Below are positions 1 to 10,450 of a stretch of DNA of 64,000 bases, in pieces. The DNA is from Corynebacterium pelargi (GTDB taxonomy: Bacteria; Actinomycetota; Actinomycetes; Mycobacteriales; Mycobacteriaceae): contig NZ_BMCX01000001.1 of the NCBI RefSeq assembly GCF_014635485.1, positions 365,634-429,633 on the forward strand. Reading direction: 5' to 3'. The notes below the pieces were generated by a model. It was not told where the DNA came from. It did not search any database and was given only the letters and a program-made list of their open reading frames with translations. The translations under genes and the position numbers were made by a program. The first letter of the stretch is position 1. Each line of letters starts with the position of its first letter.

Positions 1-1
1 C

Positions 2-94
2 TGCCTAAAGTGGTTGAAGGAACTAGGCCTGCCAGACACACTGGCGAATAAGAACGCAGATGCCCAAGGCAGGCACACATCAACCGAGCATTAA
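2..94 (+). CDS. Possible 3' end of an upstream gene, truncated by the window edge
   Basis: An open frame runs from the first bases of the window to a TAA at 92-94 and encodes about 30 residues ending in HTSTEH. The stop sits directly on the mtr ribosome binding site (TAAGGAG), the geometry expected for a gene just upstream of mtr in one operon. There is too little sequence to name a family. A second frame is open from base 1 to a TAA at 49-51 and is an alternative. Confidence is low because no start or motif is visible. Confidence 0.35.
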   Translation, partial: CLKWLKELGLPDTLANKNADAQGRHTSTEH

Positions 95-103
95 GGAGCA
101 ATC

Positions 104-1483
104 TTGAGCAAGCATTATGACCTCATCATTATCGGCACCGGTTCCGGTAACTCCATCCCCGGAGTAGAAAACCACCACAAGTCCATCGCCATCGTGGAAA
201 AGGGGCGCTTCGGAGGCACCTGCCTCAATGTTGGTTGCATCCCCACCAAGATGTTCGTGTATGCCGCTGAGGTCGCTCGCACTATCAAGGAAGCCGAGAA
301 GTTCGGTATTAGCGCCAAGATTGAACACATCGACTGGCCTTCCATTGTCTCCCGCGTGTTTGATAAGCGCGTAGACCCGATCGCTGATGGTGGTGAGGAA
401 TACCGCCGCGGGCCGAAGACCCCCAATATCGACGTCTATGATCAGCACGCACGTTTTGTTGGGCCAAAGACCATTCTGACCGGGCAGGGTGAAAAGGAAG
501 TAGAAATCACCGGCGATGAGATCGTCATTGCTACCGGTGCGCGCCCCTTTATTCCGGATACCATTTCGGATTCCGGGGTCGAGTACTACACCAACGAAAA
601 CATCATGCGCATCCCCGAGCTGCCTTCGTCGATGATCGTCTACGGCGGCGGCTATATCGCCATGGAATTTGCGCACATGTTTGATGCCCTGGGCGTGGAA
701 GTCAAGATCGTCAACCGTTCCGAAAAGCTCCTGCGCCACCTCGACTCAGAGGTATCCGATGCCTTTACTGAGCTGACCAAGAAGACGATGGAAACCCACC
801 TTGGTTCCAATATCGCTTCTGCGGCTCAAAGCGATGCCGGCGTGGAAGTGACCTTGGAAAATGGCACCAAGGTCGAAGGTGAACTCCTCCTCGTTGCTAC
901 CGGGCGCACCCGCAATGGTGATCAGATGGATCTGGATAAGGCCGGCATCGAAATGGATGGCAGCCGCATCAAGGTCGATGAGTACGGTCGCACCTCAGTC
1001 GAGGGAATCTGGGCACTTGGCGATGTCTCCTCCCCGTACCAGCTCAAGCACGTTGCCAACGCTGAGATGCGCGCCATTAAGCACAACCTCGAACACCCTG
1101 AGGATTTGCAGAAGCTTCCCCACGAGCATGTGCCTGCGGCGGTGTTTACCAACCCGCAGATTGCCACCGTTGGCCTCACCGAAGACGAGGCTCGCGAGCA
1201 GGGTCTGGATATCACGGTGAAGGTGCAGCGCTATGGCGATGTTGCCTATGGCTGGGCCATGGAAGATGACAGCAGCTTTGCCAAGATCATTGCCGATAAG
1301 CACAGCAAGCAGATCTTGGGTGCACACTTTATGGGCCCGCAGGCATCCACGCTGATTCAGCAGATCATCACCGCGATGAACTTCGGCATCGATGCCGAGC
1401 GTCTGGCAAAAGATGAGTACTGGATCCACCCGGCACTGCCGGAGCTTAGCGAGAACGCCCTGTTGGGACTGGACTTTAGCTAG
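104..1483 (+). CDS. mtr: Mycothione reductase
   Basis: This 459-residue flavoprotein disulfide reductase reduces mycothiol disulfide with NADPH in the cytoplasm and maintains the actinobacterial thiol pool. The FAD-binding GTGSGN lies at residues 11-16, and the redox-active pair C40/C45 sits in GGTCLNVGC. The NADPH-binding [10 protein letters not shown] is near residue 182, and the C-terminal HPALPE holds the catalytic His-Glu pair. The GTGSGN loop and HPALPE tail fit mycothione reductase better than glutathione or lipoamide reductases. The start is TTG, preceded by AAGGAG at 93-98. The TAG stop shares the palindrome CTAG with the stop of the convergent cobQ, so the two coding regions overlap by 4 bases and no terminator can lie between them. 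Confidence 0.95.
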   Translation: MSKHYDLIIIGTGSGNSIPGVENHHKSIAIVEKGRFGGTCLNVGCIPTKMFVYAAEVARTIKEAEKFGISAKIEHIDWPSIVSRVFDKRVDPIADGGEEYRRGPKTPNIDVYDQHARFVGPKTILTGQGEKEVEITGDEIVIATGARPFIPDTISDSGVEYYTNENIMRIPELPSSMIVYGGGYIAMEFAHMFDALGVEVKIVNRSEKLLRHLDSEVSDAFTELTKKTMETHLGSNIASAAQSDAGVEVTLENGTKVEGELLLVATGRTRNGDQMDLDKAGIEMDGSRIKVDEYGRTSVEGIWALGDVSSPYQLKHVANAEMRAIKHNLEHPEDLQKLPHEHVPAAVFTNPQIATVGLTEDEAREQGLDITVKVQRYGDVAYGWAMEDDSSFAKIIADKHSKQILGAHFMGPQASTLIQQIITAMNFGIDAERLAKDEYWIHPALPELSENALLGLDFS

Positions 1484-2919
1484 AGCTCACTGAGCAGTTT
1501 CGCTACATCCAAGCGCCGCTCGATCACGTCCGCGAGAAGATCGAGTTGGCGCTCTCTTTCTTGAGCAAAGCTTGTTGTTTCGCTGAGCACGAAGCCCGTC
1601 TTGTTGTTGGCGTGGGCGATGTGTCGAAGGAATGCACGCCGGAAGGCATCATCTTCCATTTGTCCGTGCCGATGGGTGCCGAAGGTCGTGGCTTTGCGCG
1701 CGCCTTCATCACCGATCCAGGGCTGTTCAGTGCTGCGGGTGATTTGGCCGTAGTGCACCTCGTAAGCACCATTGGCATGCGTTGCAAGAGTTTTAGGCTC
1801 GCGGAATTCAATATCCACATCGAAGATCCCCATCCCCTCCTGGGGTCGGGCTTCCCCGGCTTCCACCTGATCGCTGATCTGCTTGCACAGCATTTGAAAG
1901 CCACCGCAAATTCCTAGAATCGGGCGATGCTCGGATGCACGCTGCAACAGAGCTTGTGCGATACCGCGTTGAGAAAGCCAGGCGAGGTCGCTCAGCGTGG
2001 CCTTGGATCCTGGTAGTACGGCGAGATCTGCATCGAGCACGGAGGCGGGATCGTCTACCCAGCGCACGCTCACACCCGGTTCGCAGGCCAGGGCCTCAAC
2101 ATCTGTGGCGTTGGAAATTCGAGGCAGGCGGATCGCTGCCACCTGGAGGCGCTCGCTGCCTAAGGGTGGGTGCTTGGGGCCGATGCTATTGCCGATGGCA
2201 GATTGCAGGGAGTCTTCGGCATCGATCCATAGGCCATCGACAAAGGGCAACACGCCAATGGTGGGCACACCCGTCATCGCTTCAAGGGCGTCAAGGCCTG
2301 GTTGCAGGATGGACTCGTCCCCGCGGAACTTGTTGACGATAAAGCCTTTGATCCGGGCACGGTCTTCTGGCTCGGAGATCTGGTGTGTGCCGTAAAAATG
2401 CGCAAGCACTCCCCCACGGTCGATATCGCCAACAAGATACACCGCTAGGTCTGCGGCTTCGGCCAGACCAAAATTGGCTACATCAGTTTCGCGCAGGTTA
2501 ATTTCTGCAGGTGATCCGGCGCCTTCGCACACCACAACGTCATATTCCTCGCGCAGTTCTGCCAAAACTTCTGCGGCGACCTGCCGAAGGTGGCTGCGGT
2601 GCTCAATGTAGTTTTTGGCGTTGACGTTGCCTGTGGCAAGGCCTAGAACCACCAACTGGGAGCTGCGATCTGAGCCGGGCTTGAGCAGGATGGGGTTGAA
2701 CGCCACTGAGGGTTTCAGCCCGCAGGCTGCGGCCTGGAGTGCTTGGGCACGGCCAATTTCTCCGCCTTCGGGCGTGACGGCGGAGTTATTGGACATGTTT
2801 TGTGCCTTAAAGGGCGCCACCTTGATCCCGCGCCGAGCCAACGCCCGGCAAAGACCTGCCACCACCACAGATTTGCCGGCATCCGAGGTGCAGCCGGCGA
2901 TGAGCACCGCCTTGCCCAT
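1480..2919 (-). CDS. cobQ: Cobyric acid synthase
   Basis: A 479-residue glutamine-dependent enzyme that amidates side chains of adenosylcobyrinic acid a,c-diamide in cobalamin synthesis. The N-terminal dethiobiotin-synthetase-like ATPase starts with a P-loop variant TSDAGKS (residues 11-17) and contains [10 protein letters not shown]. The C-terminal class I glutamine amidotransferase domain has the nucleophile Cys in GICGGFQML and a His in GTHRHGQ. Length is normal for CobQ and much longer than the GatD protein of peptidoglycan amidation. The ATG lies three bases after the map stop codon, so it is probably co-transcribed with map. No other cobalamin gene is in the window and no B12 riboswitch was seen upstream. 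Confidence 0.93.
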   Translation of the reverse strand: MGKAVLIAGCTSDAGKSVVVAGLCRALARRGIKVAPFKAQNMSNNSAVTPEGGEIGRAQALQAAACGLKPSVAFNPILLKPGSDRSSQLVVLGLATGNVNAKNYIEHRSHLRQVAAEVLAELREEYDVVVCEGAGSPAEINLRETDVANFGLAEAADLAVYLVGDIDRGGVLAHFYGTHQISEPEDRARIKGFIVNKFRGDESILQPGLDALEAMTGVPTIGVLPFVDGLWIDAEDSLQSAIGNSIGPKHPPLGSERLQVAAIRLPRISNATDVEALACEPGVSVRWVDDPASVLDADLAVLPGSKATLSDLAWLSQRGIAQALLQRASEHRPILGICGGFQMLCKQISDQVEAGEARPQEGMGIFDVDIEFREPKTLATHANGAYEVHYGQITRSTEQPWIGDEGARKATTFGTHRHGQMEDDAFRRAFLRHIAHANNKTGFVLSETTSFAQERERQLDLLADVIERRLDVAKLLSEL

Positions 2920-2922
2920 GGC

Positions 2923-3795
2923 TTAGATGTTCTCGTCGGGCAGGGTGAGGATTTCGTTGCCATCTTCGGTGATCAAGATGGTGTGCTCGAATTGTGCGGA
3001 GAATTGGTGGTCGGTGTTTTGTACTGTCCAGTCGTCTTCCCAGATCTCATAGTCCAAGCCACCAAGATTCAGCATTGGTTCGACGGTCAAGGTCATGCCG
3101 GGGACTAATTCGTTGGTATAGCGCTCGGAGTCAAAGTGCAAGACAACCAGGCCATTGTGGAAGGTGGTGCCAATGCCGTGGCCGGTGAAGTCTTCTACCA
3201 CCGAGTAGCCAAAACGCCTGGCATAGCTTTCAATCACTCGTCCAATGACGTTGATCTGCCGGCCGGGTTTCGCCGCCTTGATGCCTCGCATCGTGGCTTC
3301 CTTGGTGCGCTCGACAAGCAGACGGTGTTCTTCGCTGACGTTGCCGGCAAGGAAGGTGGCGTTGGTGTCGCCGTGCACGCCGTTTTTAAAGGCAGTGACG
3401 TCGATATTGACGATGTCGCCGTCTTGAATCACCGTGGTGTCCGGGATGCCGTGGCAGACGATTTCGTTGAGGCTCACGCACACGGACTTAGGAAAGTTCC
3501 TATATCCCAAACACGAGGGGTAGGCACCGTGATCGAGCATGTACTCATGCGCAATCCGGTCGAGTTCATCGGTGGTCACACCCGGCGCCACGGCAGCCCC
3601 TGCAACCTGGAGCGCGTTGGCGGCAATCTTTGAAGCCTCGCGCATTGCCTCGATGGTTTCCGGAGTCTGCACGAAAGGCTCGCCCATGGCTTCTTGGACG
3701 GTGTCTTTCCACACGTATTCCGGGCGCGGAATCTGCTTCGGTACGGTGCGAATCGGCGTTGGAGTTCCAGGGGTCAGTGGTGCGCGAGTAGCCAT
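2923..3795 (-). CDS. map: Methionine aminopeptidase, type I
   Basis: This 290-residue enzyme removes the initiator methionine from nascent proteins. The M24 fold is clear: metal ligands occur in VNIDVT (Asp), GDTNAT (Asp), GHGIGTTFH (His), TVEPML (Glu) and QFEHTI (Glu). The N-terminal extension of about 40 residues is rich in Pro, Thr and Arg and matches the long actinobacterial MetAP1c form (MapB). The frame is open further upstream, but the chosen ATG (3793-3795) starts MATRAPL; upstream residues look non-coding and would nearly reach the PBP gene. It lies 37 bases after the PBP gene and directly before cobQ, a compact minus-strand cluster. Confidence 0.94.
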   Translation of the reverse strand: MATRAPLTPGTPTPIRTVPKQIPRPEYVWKDTVQEAMGEPFVQTPETIEAMREASKIAANALQVAGAAVAPGVTTDELDRIAHEYMLDHGAYPSCLGYRNFPKSVCVSLNEIVCHGIPDTTVIQDGDIVNIDVTAFKNGVHGDTNATFLAGNVSEEHRLLVERTKEATMRGIKAAKPGRQINVIGRVIESYARRFGYSVVEDFTGHGIGTTFHNGLVVLHFDSERYTNELVPGMTLTVEPMLNLGGLDYEIWEDDWTVQNTDHQFSAQFEHTILITEDGNEILTLPDENI

Positions 3796-3821
3796 GCCCA
3801 CCATGCTAGCGCCGAGGCCTA

Positions 3822-3832
3822 GCTTTTCGACG
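3822..3832 (+). repeat. GCTTNTCGACG word, first example of a dispersed family
   Basis: This is the first of at least 26 copies of GCTTNTCGACG in the window. Plus orientation starts: 3822, 8436, 14752, 26079, 29994, 36100, 39832, 47750, 52759, 59501, 62406. Minus orientation (lowest coordinate): 5452, 8904, 13880, 21136, 29022, 36487, 37832, 39297, 39982, 46381, 52553, 54367, 54475, 59858, 63292. T is the commonest central base (12), then G (8), A (3) and C (3). About six are strictly intergenic. Confidence 0.8.
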
Positions 3833-5695
3833 TTAGGGTTGGGGTTGATCTGCTGGCGGCAGTGAACCCCCGGCACGCAATTCATCCAGGGTGCTAAAGA
3901 ATTTATCTGTGACTGCCACGGCTGTTTCCGAGCCTCCACCAAGAACAACCAAGGTGGCGAAGGCAATATCGTCGTCTCGGTAGCCGGTAAACCAGGCGTG
4001 CGAGCCGTTATTAATTTCAGCCTCACCGGTCTTTGCAAAGATTTTGCCGCCCTGTTGGCTCATACCTGCGGCTGTGCCGCCACCGGCGGTCACGGCCCCC
4101 ATCAGGTCGCGCAATTGCTCGATGGTCGCAGGCTTCGGGTTGTGCCCTTCGCCTTTGACCTTGGTTTCACGGCTTGAGATCAACTTCGGCACCGGGGTGT
4201 GCCCGGTGGCAGCGGTGGCCGATACCATGGCCAAACCGAAAGGACTCACCAAGACTTCGCCCTGGCCATAGCCTGCTTCGGTACGGGACAGCTCAGTATC
4301 CCCGTGGGGAATATCGCCGGTGACGGTGGCAATGCCGGGGATGTCATAGTCCACGCCGATGCCGAATTCTTTTCCTACATCTTCAAGCTGGCCGGGCTGC
4401 AATTTGGTGGAAATATCGGCAAAGGTAGTGTTACACGACCTGGCAAAGGCCTGTTGGAGCGGAACGTTGCCCAAGGAAAAGCCGTTGTAGTTATTCACCA
4501 CGCGCCCATAGATATTCATGCTGCCCGGGCACGGCACGATGCTGCCAGGGTTTAAGTCCTGATCCTCAATACCGGCGGATGCGGTGATGATCTTGAAGGT
4601 AGATCCGGGGGGATACATACCGGTTAAGGCAATGTCGCCGTCTTCATCCGCTTTATCCGTTTGTGCGATGGCCAAGATCTGACCAGTTGACGGCCGGACT
4701 GCCACAAGCACTGCCTTTTTATCGGCGCGGAGATTGACTGCCTCCTCGGCTGCTCGCTGCACGTAGTGATCCAAGCTGATCTCTACCGAGGGAGCGGGAT
4801 CCGGGGCGTGATATTCGAGTTGCTCTAATTCAGCACCATCGGAGGTAACGGCAGCAACTTTCCAGCCATTCTGGCCTTCCAAGTCATCAGAAATTAGTGA
4901 GGTCACCCTGGCAACCACATCCGGGGCGAAATTGGGATCGGTATTGACCATGGCTGCCTCGGGGTTCATCCGAACTCCCGGCAATGCCTCCAGAGAGCCT
5001 TTGAGCCGCTCCCCTGTTTCTTTGCTCAAGGTGGTCACCGAGTAGGTGCTTTTGGCATCCCTGATGGTCTTTTCGAGTTCCTTGAGATCCGGTACGCGCA
5101 CAGTGTCATCAAAACCATGGGCGGCTTGAAGCTGCGCCACCAGGCTTCGAGCAATGGTGCCTGGATCGCCAATCTGCTCAGGTTCGATCAACACACGATA
5201 GATCGTGCCCGGCACCAACACATCTGCACCGTCGGAGGAAACAACACTGGCTTTCTCGGCATTGACGGCTAGAAGTTCCAGGTGCTGGTTGGCACCCAGT
5301 TTGGGGTGCAACGCGGCAGGTTGCCAACGAATAGACCAGCGATCGTTGATGCGATTTAAGGTCATGTCGGACTCGTAGACGAAGTCGCGATCCCTTGGTA
5401 AATCCCAGTGGTACCGCACCTTCGCGGTGGCAATGGAGTCGTTTAAGTCGACGTCGACAAGCTCAGCCTGCATCCCTTCGGCCTGAAGGCCTTTCCAGGA
5501 CTGTTCCAAGGTATCCGCAGCGCCGGGATCATCAGATAAGGCAGCGGCTTGCTGGAATTGTTGCTGGCTGAGTTCTTCAATGAATTCTTCAACCACTGGT
5601 TTGGCCGATGCCGGTTTTGGCGTGCAAGCGGCAAGCGAGACGGTCATGCTGGCGATGACGGTGGTTGCAAGCGCTCGCTGCCAGGGTTTTTTCAT
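3833..5695 (-). CDS. Lipoprotein class B penicillin-binding protein (D,D-transpeptidase)
   Basis: A 620-residue peptidoglycan transpeptidase. The signal peptide ends in the lipobox LAAC (residues 21-24), so the protein should be anchored to the outer face of the membrane. Residues of about 35-140 form a MecA-N (NTF2-like) domain, followed by a PBP dimerisation region and the transpeptidase domain with S365-TFK, S420-CN and K555-TG. This architecture and position match M. tuberculosis Rv2864c and the C. glutamicum PBP near ispG. No convincing Shine-Dalgarno precedes the ATG at 5693-5695, so a leaderless or weakly initiated transcript is possible. A gene symbol is withheld because corynebacterial PBP naming varies. 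Confidence 0.93.
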   Translation of the reverse strand: MKKPWQRALATTVIASMTVSLAACTPKPASAKPVVEEFIEELSQQQFQQAAALSDDPGAADTLEQSWKGLQAEGMQAELVDVDLNDSIATAKVRYHWDLPRDRDFVYESDMTLNRINDRWSIRWQPAALHPKLGANQHLELLAVNAEKASVVSSDGADVLVPGTIYRVLIEPEQIGDPGTIARSLVAQLQAAHGFDDTVRVPDLKELEKTIRDAKSTYSVTTLSKETGERLKGSLEALPGVRMNPEAAMVNTDPNFAPDVVARVTSLISDDLEGQNGWKVAAVTSDGAELEQLEYHAPDPAPSVEISLDHYVQRAAEEAVNLRADKKAVLVAVRPSTGQILAIAQTDKADEDGDIALTGMYPPGSTFKIITASAGIEDQDLNPGSIVPCPGSMNIYGRVVNNYNGFSLGNVPLQQAFARSCNTTFADISTKLQPGQLEDVGKEFGIGVDYDIPGIATVTGDIPHGDTELSRTEAGYGQGEVLVSPFGLAMVSATAATGHTPVPKLISSRETKVKGEGHNPKPATIEQLRDLMGAVTAGGGTAAGMSQQGGKIFAKTGEAEINNGSHAWFTGYRDDDIAFATLVVLGGGSETAVAVTDKFFSTLDELRAGGSLPPADQPQP

Positions 5696-5757
5696 GCGAA
5701 AAAGGCTAACACCGCCGATCCACAGATCGACGGTGCAACACCAATGACTTCGGAAGT

Positions 5758-6933
5758 CTAGCGAGTGACCTTGACTTGCGGGCCTGCGCCTTCTTTAATC
5801 TCGATGCCTTCTTCTTCGCAGATGCGCATGGCCTCTTCGATGAGGGTTTCCACGATCTGGGATTCGGGCACAGTCTTAATCACTTCGCCCTTCACAAAGA
5901 TCTGTCCCTTGCCGTTGCCAGAAGCCACGCCGAGGTCTGCATCGCGAGCCTCACCGGGGCCGTTGACCACACAGCCCATCACTGCAACACGCAACGGCAC
6001 ATCCATGCCTTCGAGCGCTGCGGTGACTTCTTCTGCCAGCGAGTACACATCCACTTGCGCACGGCCACAGGAGGGGCAGGAGACAATTTCCAGGCCGCGT
6101 TCGCGTAAGTTCAGCGACTGCAGAATTTGATCGCCCACCTTGATCTCTTCCACGGGATCGGCAGACAAAGACACACGGATGGTGTCGCCGATGCCGTCGG
6201 CAAGCAAGGAGCCAAAGGCCACGGCGGACTTGATGGTGCCTTGGAACTTCGGCCCGGCCTCGGTCACACCCAAGTGCAGCGGATAATCGCATTGAGCTGC
6301 AAGCTGGCGGTAGGCCTCCACCATGATCACTGGGTCGTTGTGCTTCACCGAGATCGCGATATCGCCAAAGCCGTGCTCTTCAAAGAGGCCGGCCTCCCAA
6401 AGCGCGGATTCCACCAACGCCTCCGGGGTTGCCTTGCCGTACTTTTCCATGAGGCGCTTATCCAAAGAACCCGCGTTCACGCCAATGCGGATCGGGATAT
6501 TGGCATCGCCGGCCGCCTTGGCCACCTCTTTGACGCGGCCATCGAATTCCTTGATATTGCCGGGATTCACGCGCACTGCGGCACAGCCGGCGTCGATGGC
6601 GGCAAAGATGTACTTCGGCTGGAAGTGGATATCGGCGATCACCGGGATGGGCGATTTCTTGGCGATGATCGGTAGCGCCTCAGCATCGACCGTCTTGGGG
6701 CACGCCACGCGCACGATATCGCAGCCGGTGGCAGTAAGCTGCGCGATCTGCTGCAGGGTGGAGTTAACGTCGTGGGTTTTGGTGGTGGTCATTGACTGCA
6801 CCGATACGGGGTAATCGGAGCCAACACCAACGTTGCCCACCATCAATTGGCGAGTTTTTCGCCTTGGGGCAAGTACTGGCGGGGGTGCATCTGGCAAGCC
6901 GAGTCCGATGGGTTGTCCACTCGTGGAAGTCAA
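5758..6933 (-). CDS. ispG: 4-hydroxy-3-methylbut-2-enyl diphosphate synthase (flavodoxin)
   Basis: A 391-residue enzyme of the MEP pathway that converts MEcPP to HMBPP using a [4Fe-4S] cluster. Cluster cysteines are visible in SCPSCGR and [10 protein letters not shown] near the C-terminus; the N-terminal TIM barrel begins around [17 protein letters not shown]. The frame stays open to 7086, but the start chosen is TTG (6931-6933), giving MTSTSGQP. It has an AAGGAG 7 bases upstream, and the residues before it are compositionally odd and include the repeat region. It follows rip and dxr on the same strand, the conserved actinobacterial order, so two MEP steps flank the intramembrane protease. 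Confidence 0.94.
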   Translation of the reverse strand: MTSTSGQPIGLGLPDAPPPVLAPRRKTRQLMVGNVGVGSDYPVSVQSMTTTKTHDVNSTLQQIAQLTATGCDIVRVACPKTVDAEALPIIAKKSPIPVIADIHFQPKYIFAAIDAGCAAVRVNPGNIKEFDGRVKEVAKAAGDANIPIRIGVNAGSLDKRLMEKYGKATPEALVESALWEAGLFEEHGFGDIAISVKHNDPVIMVEAYRQLAAQCDYPLHLGVTEAGPKFQGTIKSAVAFGSLLADGIGDTIRVSLSADPVEEIKVGDQILQSLNLRERGLEIVSCPSCGRAQVDVYSLAEEVTAALEGMDVPLRVAVMGCVVNGPGEARDADLGVASGNGKGQIFVKGEVIKTVPESQIVETLIEEAMRICEEEGIEIKEGAGPQVKVTR

Positions 6934-7082
6934 AAGTTTGCTCCTTGCTGATCCAGCAGGTGTTGAGGCGTGTGTGTTCTTGCCTGAGCCCCTGCTGGCG
7001 GGTTTTGATGTGGTGCAGGAATCGTTGTAGCAGTCTAGCACCGCTGATGGCTTGAGCTGAGGTGCAGGCTGTGTCGCCTCGC

Positions 7083-7165
7083 GCACAGTCCGGTTGCTAC
7101 AGCCGGCAGCAGCACAGTCCGGTTGCCACAGCCGGGCAGCAGCGCAGACCGGTTGCTACAGCCGG
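7083..7165. repeat. Three tandem copies of a 29-30 bp hairpin-forming repeat
   Basis: Three near-identical units (about GCACAGTCCGGTTGCTACAG plus CCGGGCAGCA) follow one another. The core hairpins CCGGTTGCTACAGCCGG are at 7090-7106, 7119-7135 (one base different) and 7149-7165. Each core can fold into a 7 bp stem with a 3-base loop. The array lies between the rip stop (7173) and the ispG start (6933), so it would sit in the ispG leader or in the rip-ispG intercistronic mRNA. Too few and too short for a CRISPR array. Confidence 0.85.
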
Positions 7166-7172
7166 GCTGCCG

Positions 7173-8387
7173 CTAGCCGAAGATTCTTACCGGGTTTACC
7201 ACATCGGCGATGATGACCACCACGCCGATGGTGAGCAATAGGCCGGCCACGGTCACTGTCAGCGGCATGAGTTTGGTGTAGTCGGCAGGACCTGCAGGGG
7301 CAAGGCCACGCATCTTGCGTATCCGGTCACGGATGACCTCGTACAAGACCACGGCAATGTGTCCACCGTCTAGTGGCGGCAGTGGCACTAGGTTGAACAG
7401 GGCTAGGAAGAGGTTGAGGTTCGCCAGCAACATCAAAAAGGTTGCCCACGAATCCCGTTGGGCGAGTTCACCACCAACGCGTGAAGCTCCGACCACGCTC
7501 ATGGGGCTTTCTTTATCGCGTTCGGCACCGAAGATGGAGGCAGCCACTCCGGGGATTTTTGCGGGGAAGGCCGCGAGCCCTTGGCCGGTGGCCTTGAGCA
7601 GTTCACCACTAAACCGCAGGGTTGCCGGTACGGCTTCGGCAGGCCCGTATTGCAGAATCACATCTTTTGGTGGCGCAGAGCTCACACCGATGGCGCCGAC
7701 TGTTTTGGATTCCCCGCTGGTGGTGAGTCGTTCCACGGCAGCTACCTGCACTGGCACCTGCATCGTTTGGCCATCGCGATCAATATCCAGGGTGATGGTT
7801 TGGCCTGGATATGCGCGAACGGCTTCGGCTACCGATGGGAAGTCAGGCGTTGCTTGGCCTTCCACGGCCAAGATCGTGTCGCCTACCTGAAGGCCCGCTT
7901 CTTCTGCAGGGCCTGTGCCTTGGCATTCGCTGAGGGTGCGGGCGTCGATCTGCCGTGCTGGGACGCAGCCAAGTTCGCCGACGTGGGCGCGCAGATCCAC
8001 GTTGGGGTTGGGCAGGCCATTGCCCACTGCCACACCGTAAATGAGCACCAGGGTGATCAGCACGTTCATGATGATGCCGCCGAGCAGCACAATCACACGT
8101 TGCCACCAGGGCTTATTCCTCATGGCGTGGGGTGCTTCTTCAGCGGTGACTTCATCTTGATTGGTCATTCCGGCGATATCGCAAAATCCACCCAGCGGCA
8201 CCGCTTTAAGGCCGTACTCGGTGTGACCTTTGCGCCAGGACCATACCGTGGGGCCAAAGCCGACGAAGTAGCGGCGCACTCGCATGCCAAAGGAGCGCGC
8301 TGCCATGAGGTGGCCTAGCTCATGCAGTGCAATGGTCACGGCGATACCAAGCGCAAAGAGCGCCACGCCAAGCAAATAAGACCCCAC
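7173..8387 (-). CDS. rip: Site-2 intramembrane metalloprotease (RseP/Rip1 family)
   Basis: A 404-residue polytopic M50 protease that cleaves membrane-bound regulators such as anti-sigma factors within the bilayer. The zinc motif HELGH is in the first membrane segment (near residue 22), and a second conserved motif, NLVPLPPLDGGH, lies near the C-terminus with the third ligand Asp. A PDZ domain occupies roughly residues 150-230. It corresponds in position to M. tuberculosis Rv2869c (Rip1), between dxr and ispG. The start is GTG with AAGGAG 6 bases upstream. It lies 31 bases after dxr, so co-transcription is likely. Confidence 0.93.
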   Translation of the reverse strand: MGSYLLGVALFALGIAVTIALHELGHLMAARSFGMRVRRYFVGFGPTVWSWRKGHTEYGLKAVPLGGFCDIAGMTNQDEVTAEEAPHAMRNKPWWQRVIVLLGGIIMNVLITLVLIYGVAVGNGLPNPNVDLRAHVGELGCVPARQIDARTLSECQGTGPAEEAGLQVGDTILAVEGQATPDFPSVAEAVRAYPGQTITLDIDRDGQTMQVPVQVAAVERLTTSGESKTVGAIGVSSAPPKDVILQYGPAEAVPATLRFSGELLKATGQGLAAFPAKIPGVAASIFGAERDKESPMSVVGASRVGGELAQRDSWATFLMLLANLNLFLALFNLVPLPPLDGGHIAVVLYEVIRDRIRKMRGLAPAGPADYTKLMPLTVTVAGLLLTIGVVVIIADVVNPVRIFG

Positions 8388-8418
8388 TGATTCTCCTTCT
8401 TTTGATCCGCAAAGGCCT

Positions 8419-9591
8419 CTAGCTTAGGCCAGCAAGCTTTTCGACGACCACGTCTGCACGCCGGCGCGCTTCGCGCTCGTGCTCTAGTACTTCGGTAATG
8501 CTGCCCACGGAGCCTGCAAAATCACCTGCGCCGTCGAGCACCTCGGCGATGGCATCGACGATTTGGGGGAATCGGATACGGCCTTGCAAGAAGGCCTCGG
8601 CGGCCTGCTCATTGGCTGCGTTATACACCGCTGAGTAGCTGCCACCGGATGCAGCAGATTCACGGGCTAGCGGAATGGCCTTGAACTGCGGCTCTACGGG
8701 GAAGAATTCCCATGTGGAAGCCTGTTGGAAGTCCAATTGTGGCTGCGCATGTGGCACGCGATCAGGCCAGGCAAGCGCATGGGCGATGGGCATCTTCATC
8801 GATGGTGGCGAGGCCTGTGCGATGGTGGCGCCATCACAAAAGGTGATCATCGAGTGCACGATGGACTGTGGGTGTACCACCACGTCGATCTGGTCGGCAG
8901 GGACGTCGAAAAGCAAGGTTGCCTCGATCAGCTCAAGGCCTTTATTCACCAAGGTGGCGGAGTTCAAGGTATTCATCTGCCCCATCGACCAGGTGGGGTG
9001 TTGCGCTGCTTGCTCCGGGGTCACGTCCCACATCTGCTCGCGGGTCCAGCCACGAAATGGTCCACCGGAGGCAGTGAGCACGAAGCGATCAACTTCCTGG
9101 CGTTTGCCTGCTCGAAGCGACTGCGCCATCGCGGTGTGCTCGGAATCCACCGGGACAATCTGGCCGGGTTTCGCTGCGGCCATGACCAATTGGCCTCCAG
9201 CAACGAGGGATTCTTTATTGGCCAAAGCCAGCGTTTCGCCGGCCTCGATGGTGGCCATGGTGGCATCAAGGCCCATGGATCCAACCAAGGCATTTAAGAC
9301 GGTATCGGCTGCTACTTCGCGCACCAGTTGGGCTGCGGCATCGGCACCGCTGCGCACGGGTGCGCCGAGTTCATCGCTGAGTCGCTGCGCTGCTGCCTCA
9401 TCGGCTACGGCGACGGCGCTTGCCGGCACCTGGAATTGTTTGGCTTGTTTGGCCAATAGCTCCGCATTTGATCCTGCGGCGAGGCCAACCACTTCGAAGC
9501 GATCGCGATTATCGGCAATGACCTCGAGTGCCTGGGTGCCAATAGAGCCAGTGCTACCAAGAATAAGAATCCGCTGAGTCACAGTGGGCAT
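8419..9591 (-). CDS. dxr: 1-deoxy-D-xylulose 5-phosphate reductoisomerase
   Basis: A 390-residue enzyme of the MEP pathway; it rearranges and reduces DXP to MEP with NADPH. The N-terminal dinucleotide motif GSTGSIG is at residues 12-18; substrate and metal-binding regions are seen in [12 protein letters not shown] and PVDSEHTAM. Length is normal. It is the first minus-strand gene after a 314-base divergent intergenic region, so it probably leads the dxr-rip-ispG unit. Two copies of the GCTTNTCGACG word lie in it, one within 20 bases of its stop codon. Confidence 0.96.
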   Translation of the reverse strand: MPTVTQRILILGSTGSIGTQALEVIADNRDRFEVVGLAAGSNAELLAKQAKQFQVPASAVAVADEAAAQRLSDELGAPVRSGADAAAQLVREVAADTVLNALVGSMGLDATMATIEAGETLALANKESLVAGGQLVMAAAKPGQIVPVDSEHTAMAQSLRAGKRQEVDRFVLTASGGPFRGWTREQMWDVTPEQAAQHPTWSMGQMNTLNSATLVNKGLELIEATLLFDVPADQIDVVVHPQSIVHSMITFCDGATIAQASPPSMKMPIAHALAWPDRVPHAQPQLDFQQASTWEFFPVEPQFKAIPLARESAASGGSYSAVYNAANEQAAEAFLQGRIRFPQIVDAIAEVLDGAGDFAGSVGSITEVLEHEREARRRADVVVEKLAGLS

Positions 9592-9905
9592 TATTCCATG
9601 CCCACTGCTTTGTCATGTTTTCTCAGGGACGCTTGGACTTTCACCCCAATGGCTACCCCCTTAAGGGATACTACTTTGGTTTGAGCTCCATGCCGGTGAA
9701 TCTGTCACTTTGCGCAGGCCAGCGAGCAACCCGGGCGTTTCGCGCCACGCCGAGGTGAACTGGGTTACAAAACTGCCGTGTTATGGCCTGAGCTTCTCGC
9801 ATGTGCATGGCCACATGTGCCAAAATATAGCCATACAACAAACATTCGCGCTCCCCTGCGCTTGAAGCTCAATGGCCAAGGGAGCTCCAACATAAGGAGA
9901 AGAAC
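9592..9905. other. Divergent intergenic region between dxr and the DUF2631 gene
   Basis: These 314 bases hold no convincing gene. They must contain the promoters of dxr (minus) and of the DUF2631 gene (plus). An A/T-rich patch at about 9819-9843 (AAAATATAGCCATACAACAA) is a candidate -10 area for the plus-strand gene, but no clear -35 was recognised. AAGGAG at 9893-9898 is the ribosome binding site of the downstream gene. No known operator was identified. Confidence 0.5.
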
Positions 9906-10349
9906 GTGGCAGGTTCCCACGAGATCGCCCCTTCGGTGCACAACGGCGTGTCCACTTTGGACGAGCCCTCCGCAGCTTGGGGTTGGCATGATATCGGACA
10001 ACACGCCATTCAGCTCTCCGGCTGGATCTCTGTGTTCTTCCTGCTGGCTTACAACTTTGGTAACCACGAGGGACACGTTGAAACGATTTATCTCTTCACC
10101 TTCGCCATCCTGATTGCCGTTGGCCTTCTGATCCAACTGTTCAAGCCCAGCTTTGGCAAGCAGCAGCGCACCCTGACTGCACACAACCAGCCGCTCGGCC
10201 ACAAGGAGCCCGACTGGGCATACCTGCAGTCCACTGTTTCTGGCCCTTATGCGCAGCTTAAGGATTCCGAGCTTCGCGCTTTGAACATTGAGCCCAGCCG
10301 CGTTGCTCACCTGCGTGAGATCCAGCGCGAGAACGACAAGGCTTTATAA
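9906..10349 (+). CDS. DUF2631 family membrane protein
   Basis: A 147-residue protein of unknown function. A soluble N-terminal segment of about 35 residues is followed by two membrane helices (about residues 40-49 and 61-76, around WISVFFLLAY and FTFAILIAVGLLIQLF) and a basic, soluble C-terminal tail. The family is conserved in Mycobacterium and Corynebacterium next to the dxr cluster (M. tuberculosis Rv2876 is the likely counterpart). The start is GTG, with AAGGAG at 9893-9898. A strong terminator follows. No enzymatic motif is present and no function is proposed. Confidence 0.8.
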   Translation: MAGSHEIAPSVHNGVSTLDEPSAAWGWHDIGQHAIQLSGWISVFFLLAYNFGNHEGHVETIYLFTFAILIAVGLLIQLFKPSFGKQQRTLTAHNQPLGHKEPDWAYLQSTVSGPYAQLKDSELRALNIEPSRVAHLREIQRENDKAL

Positions 10350-10367
10350 GCAGCATTAAAGCTTTCA

Positions 10368-10409
10368 CGCCGTCGCCCCCACAGTGAACGTGGGGGCGAC
10401 GGCGTTTTT
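10368..10409 (+). terminator. Rho-independent terminator after the DUF2631 gene
   Basis: A perfect 15 bp inverted repeat (CGCCGTCGCCCCCAC at 10368-10382 and its complement at 10390-10404) with a 7-base loop is followed by TTTTT (10405-10409). It closes the plus-strand DUF2631 transcript. It also lies 42 bases beyond the rlmN stop on the opposite strand but lacks a matching T-tract there. Confidence 0.9.
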
Positions 10410-10450
10410 GCTATTTCCCTAGGCTTTCAGCAGCAGGAAGGATGCAGCCC

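Noticed and set aside
1480..2919. The cobQ gene as gatD of peptidoglycan amidation
   Set aside because: The protein has the full N-terminal synthetase domain of CobQ and 479 residues, about twice the size of GatD.
7083..7165. Possible CRISPR array from the three regular repeats
   Set aside because: Only three units of 29-30 bp that abut each other with no unique spacers, and no cas genes nearby.
9790..9825. TGTGCATGGCCACA upstream of the DUF2631 gene as a GlxR (cAMP-receptor) site
   Set aside because: The half-sites are two bases too close for the TGTGA-N6-TCACA spacing.
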